The position numbers and the translations under genes are program-made. From positions 1 to 10,488 of the forward strand of contig CAMWHH010000013.1 of the NCBI GenBank assembly GCA_947174035.1: a stretch of DNA of 10,488 nt, read 5' to 3'. The DNA is from an uncultured Mycoplasma sp. (GTDB taxonomy: Bacteria; Bacillota_I; Bacilli_A; Mycoplasmatales; Mycoplasmoidaceae). The notes under the pieces were generated by a model. That model was given only the letters and a program-made list of their open reading frames with translations, searched no databases and was not told the origin of the DNA. Below, piece by piece: positions 1 through 7,394 of the stretch (within the stretch, counting starts at the first letter, position 1; every line of letters begins with the position of its first letter).

Positions 1-114
1 TTTTTATTTAATGAATATTTTTTTTGAAAAAATTTTTTTATTTTTTTTAATTAATACTTTTAATTTTATGATTTAATAATATTTATAAGTGTATGAATAA
101 AAAAGGAAAAAATT
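1..114. other. AT-rich spacer upstream of pepA
   Basis: Only 9 of these 114 bases are G or C, and long T-runs fill 20-48. The stretch probably holds the end of an upstream transcription unit and the pepA promoter. A TTGAAA at 24-29 could be a -35 box, but no good -10 box lies 16-18 bases downstream. TAATAAT at 74-80 and TATAAG at 84-89 are -10-like but lack a matching -35. I therefore do not call a promoter. The pepA ribosome binding site (AAAAGGAAAA, 101-110) closes the spacer. Confidence 0.4.
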
Positions 115-1467
115 ATGGAAAGTTTAGAAAGAAAGTATGTAATATTTAAAGCTTTAGATGTTAATGATCCATTAAATTCTGAAAAGAAAAAGAAATATGA
201 AACATTAGAAAAAGATAATGTTATTTATTTTTTAGTAGATAAAAATGATTTGGATTTACCAAGAATTGATGACTATATTAGAAGAGTTACATCAGGTTTT
301 AAAAAAGACATTGAAGTTGATTTAAAAAGCTTCATTGAAGTTTTTGCATTAACTTCAGAATCTGAAATTGAAAATTTATTAACAGTTTTAGTAGTAGCTT
401 TTAGATTTAACCAAAAAATTCCTTTTACTATGAAACAGAAGGTTGATCCTGGATATGGTCTAAAATACACCGTTAGTGAAAAATATAAAGATATTATTGG
501 AAAAGCTATTGTGATTAGTGATGCACAATATTTTTGTAGGAATTTACAAGACAGACCTAGCAGCCAGATTTATCCAGAATCCTTTGTAGAAGAAGTAAAA
601 AAATTATTCAAAGATGTAGCTGACAAGGTTCGGATTTCTGTTTTAGATAAGCAAGAACTTAAAAAAGAAGGGATGAATTTATTGTTAGGAGTAAATGCTG
701 GTAGTATTAGGGAACCTAGATTATTATGCATTGAATATTCAAATAACCCTACATCTAATGAAAAATACGCTTATGTTGGAAAAGGTATCACATTTGATTC
801 GGGTGGAATGAACATTAAAACTATGTCATTTATGCGTTGAATGAAATTTGATATGTCTGGTGCAGCATCAGTTATGGCTGCAGTTTATGCACTAGCAAAA
901 AATGATATTAAAACCAATGTTGTAGCAATTGGAGCTTTAACAGAAAACTTACCAGGAGCTACAGCAATTAGACCAGATGACATTATTGTGTCACATTCTG
1001 GTAAAACAGTTGAAATTGATAATACAGATGCAGAAGGTAGATTAGTTCTAGCAGATGCTTTATCATATGCAGTAAAAAAATATGGAGCAACTAAATTAGT
1101 TGATATTGCTACTTTAACAGGTGCAATGATGGTATCATTAGGAGATACTTACTCAGGTGTTTGAGCAACTGATGACAAGGATTGAAAAGTATTTAAGAAA
1201 ACTGCTTATGAATCTGGAGAGTATGTTTGAAGACTACCATTACATGAAGACTATTTAAAACAATTGGATTCAAAAGTTGCAGATATAGCAAACTGCAATA
1301 GTAATGATAGAAGAGCAGGTAGTTCAAGTGCAGCATGCTTCTTAGTAGAATTTACACATGGGGTAAATTATATACACTTAGATGTTGCAATGACTACTGA
1401 TGTGAAAAACATGGGGCAAGGTACATTAATTAAAACATTATATAACTTTGCTAAAACTCAAAATTAA
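115..1467 (+). CDS. pepA: Leucyl aminopeptidase, peptidase family M17 (cytosol aminopeptidase)
   Basis: This cytosolic di-metal exopeptidase removes N-terminal amino acids, typically Leu, from peptides, and probably trims imported or turned-over peptides. The 450-aa frame is continuous with TGA read as Trp at four codons (838, 1162, 1183, 1228), and it ends at TAA 1465. The N-terminal domain is about residues 1-140. The catalytic domain follows, opening with a DRPSSQIYPESF block (family pattern NRP..YPE.F). Metal and catalytic residues are present: K223 and D228 in VGKGITFDSGG, K235, D246 in MKFDMSG, and D305, E307 and R309 in the family signature NTDAEGRLVLADAL. The C-terminal block HLDVA matches the family HLDIA. 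Length is slightly under E. coli PepA (about 500 aa), the difference being in the N-terminal domain. The ATG has AAGGA 8 bases upstream, and no other ATG precedes it in the open frame, which closes at TAA 61-63. A CGG Arg codon occurs at 631-633. A terminator follows, so it is probably transcribed separately from the lipoproteins. Confidence 0.95.
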
Positions 1468-1511
1468 TTATTTGTGTTTATTAAGTAGTATAAAAATAAA
1501 AAAAATAATTA

Positions 1512-1567
1512 ACAGTATATTATTATTTCAACTTTAAAAATAGTTGAATAATGTATGCTGTTTTTTT
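1512..1567 (+). terminator. Intrinsic terminator downstream of pepA
   Basis: The left arm 1512-1533 pairs with the right arm 1542-1561 across an 8-base loop (1534-1541). The outer stem is ACAG with CTGT, followed by AT and GU pairs. The inner stem is CAACT with AGTTG. Two single-base bulges (T1521 and T1526) interrupt an otherwise paired stem of about 20 bp. A run of seven T (1561-1567) follows at once. The position 45 bases after the pepA stop fits rho-independent termination of pepA. The same bases also carry promoter boxes for the next operon. Confidence 0.75.
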
Positions 1568-1572
1568 ATTAT
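1544..1572 (+). promoter_or_regulatory. Candidate promoter of the lipoprotein operon, nested in the terminator
   Basis: TTGAAT (1544-1549) and TATTAT (1567-1572) are separated by exactly 17 bases, a good match to the housekeeping sigma consensus (4/6 and 5/6). Transcription would start near 1579, giving a leader of about 50 bases before the ATG at 1630. The -35 lies in the 3' arm of the pepA terminator hairpin, and the spacer contains most of its T-run. It is the only well-spaced box pair I see in the pepA-lipoprotein gap. In an AT-rich genome such pairs arise by chance, so confidence is moderate. Confidence 0.5.
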
Positions 1573-1582
1573 TTACAAAATT

Positions 1583-1629
1583 AAAAAAACAAAAAAAGAA
1601 GAAATAAAAAAGAAAAAGGAAATAAGAAA
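1583..1629 (+). promoter_or_regulatory. Purine-rich leader with Shine-Dalgarno site of lipoprotein 1
   Basis: Only 3 of these 47 bases are pyrimidines (C1590, T1605, T1623), and two A7 runs occur at 1583-1589 and 1591-1597. The leader should be unstructured. AAAAAGGAAA at 1613-1622 is the ribosome binding site, with its GGA 9 bases before the ATG at 1630, and it supports that start codon. The two later genes of the operon have shorter leaders. Confidence 0.6.
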
Positions 1630-4497
1630 ATGAAAAAATTAAAAGTATTTAAAGGTTTAGCTTTATCAGCTTTTGTAGGAATAACAGCAATTAGTTTAGT
1701 TGCTTGTGGTACAACTGGTCAAACTGGTACTCATTCTTTTACAAGATATCCAATAAATTATTTAGAAGCTAATAATAGTCCATTGAATGGTACTTTTCAA
1801 AATTCACCAACATCAACATATGCACAAACTCAACTTTATAGTTTAACAGGTTACCAAACAACTGGTCAATTTGTTACAAACCAAAATGGAACGTTTGAAC
1901 AAACAACAAAAGATACATTAATATTAGAAGCTGCAAGTGCAGTAGTGGTATTTGCAAATGAAGATGTAATGAAAGATGTTGATGCTATTTTAGGTAACAA
2001 TTTAATTGCAGATAATTCTGTAAAGCAAGAAGAAATTTTACAAAATTTAAAAAATATTAAAACAAGCATTGATAAAAAAACTACTACACCATCTGAAGGT
2101 GATGATGTAAAACAAGAAACTAATGCTGATGAAACTAGTACTGATGACACTGATACTACTTCTAAGTGAAATGAAGGAACAGATTACTGAATTTTCACTA
2201 GGGATAAAGGTGGAATTCAATTCCAAAAAGGTTTAGATCAAGAACCTGATACTAATATTTCTGAATATTATAATAATGCAATGAGTAAGGGAAAAGTTTA
2301 TCAATTTGTTATTGATACAGATAATTGATGAGTTGATGGTACTGGTGCTAAGCAAATAAATGTTTCTAGTAAAGATTTTGAAAGAGGTTTAGAAACTTAT
2401 GCATTAGCTAGTGCAATTGGATATACTAGAAATTCATATTTTCTTGATTTAATAGGTTTGGGTGAACAAAGCTTGGGAAAAACTGTGAGTTACAAAGATA
2501 ACAATCAATATGTTAACCCATCAGTTCAAGATTACAACATTGATGATTTTGCAAATAAAAATGATGCTGTGTACACAATGTATATTGATGAACCTTACCC
2601 TTATGCTTTAGATTTAATTTCAAAAGAATATTTTGGTCCGTTACCGCACACAAATCAAAAAGTAAAAAACATTAGTTTAAAAAGTGGAAAAATTTCATTA
2701 GATAATAATGGAAAAATTGATAATGGGAAAACTAAATTTAATGAAATTTTTGGATCAGGTTCTCTAGGTGTATTTACAGAAGGTACTTGATATGCTGGTG
2801 CTTACTATGTTTCGGCTTTTACTTCAAATCAAATAATTTTTAATCTTAATCATACTTACATGGATGTAATAGGAGATAAATATCTGTTAAGTTATGTTGA
2901 TGGAAAGCCACTTGGTAATAATAATAAAAATACAGATAGCAGAATGGAACAAGTTGTAATAACTTTTGGAAGTGGATCTGATGATACTTATTTTGAAAAT
3001 TTTAAAGCAGGACAAATTGACTATTTAGCATCTGTTCCAGAAGCTAAAAGAAATGAGGCAAATAACTTAAGAAGTTCAATTGTTCCAACTAAAATTATCC
3101 AAACAACTAGATCTAATTACATTGCATATACTCCAAATCCATACATTGTTGATGCAAAAGGAAATGTAACTGAAAATAATTATCTATCTAATATGGCTCA
3201 ATTTATATATCAATGGGATAATAAAGATTCAATGATTATAAGAGCTGGAATTACTGGATTAGTTAACTATTATCGATTAGCAGATATGGTTTATTCTGAT
3301 TCAAAAGATTTTCAATTAAGTGCAACTCCTTATGGTGCATTTAAAAACTATTATGAAAGTGTTGCTAAAGGAAATTTATATGGTGCTTTACCAAGACCGT
3401 ATAGTGATTATAAAGATACTAAAGAAGATATATTAGGTGAATTTGAAATGTCTTTTTATAGTTATGATACAAATACAAGTACAGTTAAAATAGAAAAAGA
3501 AAAAATTAATCAACAAACTTTTCAAAATGCAGTAAAAAACGTTGCTAAAAATAATGGTCCATTAAATTTTAATATAAAATTTGGTGATGGTCCTTGAAGT
3601 ACTAATTATAAAAATTTTTATTTCAATTTAGGTAAAACTATTGAAAGTTTAAGTGGAAACAATATATCAGTATCTTTGATTGAAGTAGGAGGTCCAAACC
3701 CAACAAAAGATGAATGATATAACAACCAATCTTCACCTTTAGGTTATAGTTATTGATCACCAGATTATAATGGGGTAGGTACTTGAATTGAAGCTGACAA
3801 CACTTTAGAAAATGTAAAAGTTGGCCAAACAACTTATGAAGGTGTACCTGGAACCAATGCTCATAATGCTTTCCATACATTTTTAACAAGTATGGTATAT
3901 GCTGTTAAGTTAATGAATTACACTTGAAATAGTAGTACTAATAAATATGAAGCAAATACTACTAGTAGTGATACAATTCAACAAACTACTGGTGACCCTT
4001 ATGCAAATGATATTAAAGTTCAAAAAGCTTTTAGTGATAATACTTTAACTGATTTAGGAATTAATACTAATGATTCTTCATTCAACAATAAAAATACTCC
4101 AGGTGAAAAATATGGAACACTTGCGATTGAATTGTTAAATTTATTAATTGAAAAAAATGTGTTTGATCAATCTAAATTTGATGCTTATGTAACAGACCCT
4201 TCTAAATTGCTTTATGCAAACAATAAACCAACTGATATTCAAAATCTTTATTTAGGTGGTGATGTGATAAAAGCAGGTCAATCTGCAAACTTTTCAAAAT
4301 ATTTAGGAGTTTTTGCAGGTCAATCAACTGCTAAAGCATTATATGAAAATACAGTTTTAGATAGTGATTACAGCTTTATTCCAAGAGCTGAAGCTGGATT
4401 AAATGAAAGAATTATAACTTTGGTTAATCCTGATTATGTTGCAAGAAGTGGAACTCAATCTATAAACTGAAGAGACTTTGGTGTAAAAAATAAATAA
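1630..4497 (+). CDS. OppA-like peptide-binding lipoprotein, solute-binding protein family 5, copy 1
   Basis: Likely captures oligopeptides at the cell surface for an ABC importer. The 955-aa frame is continuous with 11 TGA and 1 TGG (3214) Trp codons, and ends in two consecutive TAA. The type II signal peptide has KK..K at the N-terminus, a hydrophobic core, and lipobox LVAC with Cys26 as the lipidated residue. Family 5 patterns follow in order: YQFVIDTDNWWVDG (from residue 224) then KDFERG (248), matching the family's ytFhLR..kWsDG..tA.Dfv.s..R; FKAGQIDYLASVP (458); MIIRAGITGLVNYYRLA (535), the VR.Al..aid block; and YWSPDYNGVGTW (708-719), the GW..DYpDP block. An acidic Thr/Asp-rich linker (149-179) interrupts the N-terminal lobe. 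Length far exceeds E. coli OppA (543 aa) but, as I recall, is normal for large mollicute OppA proteins. First gene of a three-paralog operon. Peptide specificity is inferred from the family. Confidence 0.88.
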
Positions 4498-4525
4498 TAA
4501 TTACAAAGTTTAAAAAAGAGAAAAA
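4498..4525 (+). promoter_or_regulatory. Intergenic gap with weak ribosome binding site for copy 2
   Basis: Only 28 bases separate the copy 1 stop from the copy 2 ATG. There is no hairpin or promoter-like pair, so the genes are probably cotranscribed. The best Shine-Dalgarno candidate is AAAAAAGAG (4512-4520), lacking the AGGA core seen before the other three genes. Copy 2 may rely on translational coupling or be made at a lower level. Confidence 0.5.
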
Positions 4526-7369
4526 ATGAGTAAACTAAAATGATTGAAAGGTCTAGCATTGTCATCCTTTGTTGGAATGACAGCAATTAGTTTAGTTTCT
4601 TGTGGGTCCTCCAATGCAACTCATTCTTTTACAAGTGATCCAACAAATTATTTAACAGACAACAATAGTCCATTAAATGGAAATTTTAACAATTCACCAA
4701 TTTTAACATATGCACAAACACAACTTTATTTTTTAACAACTTACCAAACAACTGGTAAATTTGAAATTGATGGAGAAAATGGCGGTTTTAAACAAACTAC
4801 AAATGATACATTAATATTAGAAGGTGCAAGTGCAGTAATAGTTTTTGCAAATGATGATGTGCAAAAAGATATTGATAATCAATTAGATCCCAATTTATTA
4901 ACAAAAAATGGTTTATCACAAAGTCAAATTTTACAAAAACTGTCTAGTATTAAAACAAGTGTTAACAAATCATCAACTAATTCCAGTTCTTTTCCCCAGC
5001 AAATGCAAGCTGATGAATCTGATGCTAGTACTTTAAAATGAAATGAAGGCACAGATTATTGAGTATTTACTAGGGATAAAGGAGGAATTAAATTCCAAAA
5101 TGGAATTGATCAAGATTCAAGTGATGATATTTCTCAATACTATAATAATGCAGTTAGTAATGGTAAAACTTACCAATTCATAATTGACACTGATAATAAG
5201 TGAATTGATGGATTTGGCAAAGAACAATTACCTATTTCTAGCAAAGATTTTGAAAGAGGATTAGAAGCTTATACATTATCTGTTGCTCTTGGTTATACTA
5301 GAAATACATATTTTTTAAATTTAATTGGTTTAAGTGAACAAAGTTTGGGCAAAACCATTGGTTATGCAGAAAATGGAAAATATGTTAGTTCATCAGACTT
5401 AAATTATGACATTGATAATTTTGCAAATCAAAATGATGCAGTATACACATTTTATATAGATAAACCTTATCTATATACTTTTGATTTGATATCAAAAGAA
5501 TACTTCAGTCCACTACCAAATACTCACCAAAAGGTAAAAAATATTAGTTTAAAAAACGGTAAAATAGCAGTTGATAAAAGTGGTAAAATAGACCAAACAA
5601 ATACTAAGTTTAATGAACTTTTTGGTTCAGGAACTAAAGGCGTATTTACAGAAGAAACTTGGTATATTGGTGCTTATTATGTTTCTGCTTTTACATCAAA
5701 CCAAATTATTTTTAACCTTAACCATACTTATATGGAAACAGTGGGTAAACATTTATTAAGTTATGTTGATGGAAAAGTAGTTGGTGATTATAACCAAAAT
5801 ACCGATGATAGAATCGAAGAAATTGTTATTAATTTTGGAAGTGGAACTGCTGATACTTATTTTGAAAATTTCAAAGCAGGACAAATTGATTATTTAGCTG
5901 CAATTCCAGAAGATAAAAAAGATGAAGCTGGAATTAATTTAAAAACATCTGTTGTACCAACAAAAATTGTTCAAACAACTAGATCAAATTACATTGTTTA
6001 TACACCAAATCCCTACATTATTGATGCAACTGGTGATATAACAGAAAATAGCTATATTACTGCTAATATGTCACAATTTATTTACCAGTGAGATAACAAA
6101 GATTCAATGATTATTAGAGCTGGAATTAATGGATTAGTTAATTACTATCAATTAGCTAGTATAGTTTATTTTGATTCAAAAGATTTTCAATTAAGTGCAA
6201 CACCTTATGGTGTATTTAAAAATTATTATGAAAATGTTGCTAATGGAAATTTATATGGAGCTTTACCAAGATTGTATAGTGATTATAAAAATGGCGACAT
6301 TACATTAGGAAGTTTTACTATTCCTTACTATAGTTATGACAACACAACTAGTAAAATGAAAATTGAAAAAGTTGAAGTTAGTCAACAATCTTTTATTGAT
6401 GCGATTAAAAGGGTCGCCAAAGATAGGCGGCCGTTAAGTTTTAATATTAAATTTGGAGAAACATCTTGAACTTCTAATTACAGGAACTTTTTATTTAACT
6501 TGCAGCAAACTATTCAGCAAGTAAGTAAAGGTGAAATTGTAGTTGGTTTAAACAGTAGAGATAATCAAAACCCTTCAAATACACAGTGGTATAATAACCA
6601 ATCCTCACCACTAGGATATATTAATTGATCACCAGATTATAATGGTGTTGGAACTTGAGTTGAATCCAGCAATATTTTGGAAAGCACAAAAGTTAACAAT
6701 ACTACATATGAAGGTGTTCCTGGAACTAATGCACATAGTTCATTTCATACTTATTTAACAAGTATGGTTTATGCAATAAACTTGATGAATTACACTTGAA
6801 ATGCTGATACCAATAAATATGAAAGTACAAGTAGTAATTTAGATCAAGACAATAGTGATCCATACATAAATGATGAAAGAATCCAAAAGGCTTTTAGTGA
6901 TATCACTTTAGCTAGTTTTGGTATTGAAACAAATGACAAATCATTCAATAACAAAACAACACCAGGACAAAGGTATGGAACACTAGCAATTGAACTGTTA
7001 AATATGCTAATTGAAAATGGTGTATTTAATCAGTCAAACTTACAAAAATACGTTGATAATCCAGCTTTATTACAATACCCAAATAGTAAACCAAATGACG
7101 TTTTAAAACTTTATTTGGGTGGTGATGTATTAAAAATTGGTCAATCAGCAAATTTTTCCAAATATTTAGGTATTTTTACAGGTCAATCAACTGCTAAAGC
7201 ACTATATGTTAATACAGTTTTAGATAGTGATTACAATTTCATTCCAAGAGCTGAACCAGGTTTAAATGAAAAAGTTATATCTTTAGTTAATCCAAATTAT
7301 GTAGCAAGGAGTGGAACTCAATCTGTAAATTATAGGGATTTTGGAACAAAAAAACTAGTTAATAATTAA
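4526..7369 (+). CDS. OppA-like peptide-binding lipoprotein, solute-binding protein family 5, copy 2
   Basis: Paralog of the preceding gene, 947 aa, with the same inferred surface peptide-binding role. I place the start at ATG 4526 (MSKLKWLKG...). It restores the basic N-terminus seen in the other copies, and the sixth codon is TGA (Trp), so the standard code would wrongly start at TTG 4544. The lipobox is LVSC with Cys26. Family 5 blocks: YQFIIDTDNKWIDG (from residue 216), FKAGQIDYLAAIP (449), MIIRAGINGLVNYYQLA (528), NWSPDYNGVGTW (700-711). It carries 9 TGA and 2 TGG (5660, 6586) Trp codons. The low-complexity linker (147-171) is Ser/Asn-rich rather than Thr/Asp-rich. At 6401-6436 there is a GC-rich patch with a CGG codon that the other copies lack. 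In parts of its middle (YTFYIDKPYLYTFDL, AIPEDKKDEAG) it is the most divergent of the three. Confidence 0.88.
6401..6436 (+). other. GC-rich patch with hairpin inside copy 2
   Basis: Nineteen of 36 bases are G or C, far above the surrounding composition. Bases 6412-6418 can pair with 6426-6432 (six Watson-Crick pairs and one GU) around the 7-base loop AAAGATA. The palindrome CGGCCG lies at 6428-6433. The segment encodes IKRVAKDRRPL and aligns without gaps to NVAKNNGPL in copy 1, so it is substituted sequence rather than an insertion. It includes an in-frame CGG Arg codon at 6428-6430. Confidence 0.6.
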
Positions 7370-7380
7370 AAATTAATCAA

Positions 7381-7394
7381 AAGGAAATAAAAGG
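7381..7394 (+). promoter_or_regulatory. Ribosome binding site that fixes the copy 3 start
   Basis: AAGGA at 7381-7385 ends 9 bases before ATG 7395 and supports that start. A second AAGG (7391-7394) directly abuts the ATG and is too close to work. The whole gap after copy 2 is 25 bases with no terminator, consistent with one transcript. Confidence 0.6.

Noticed and set aside
273..470. Minus-strand reading frame of 65 codons inside pepA
   Set aside because: Antisense shadow of a well-conserved M17 gene; no ribosome binding site or recognisable domain.
841..1164. Separate genes implied by standard-code stops in pepA and the lipoproteins
   Set aside because: All breaks except the one near 8022 are TGA codons at Trp positions in one continuous frame; they are not pseudogene fragments.
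1866..2150. Minus-strand frame of 94 codons in copy 1
   Set aside because: Antisense to the lipoprotein; its Ser/Val-rich content mirrors the Thr/Asp-rich linker codons.
3638..3889. Minus-strand frame of 83 codons in copy 1
   Set aside because: Antisense of a conserved family 5 segment; no independent support.
4544..4546. TTG as start codon of copy 2 (and TTG 7431 for copy 3)
   Set aside because: They arise only if TGA is read as stop. ATG 4526 and ATG 7395 restore the basic N-terminus of the signal peptide, and 7395 also has a proper ribosome binding site.
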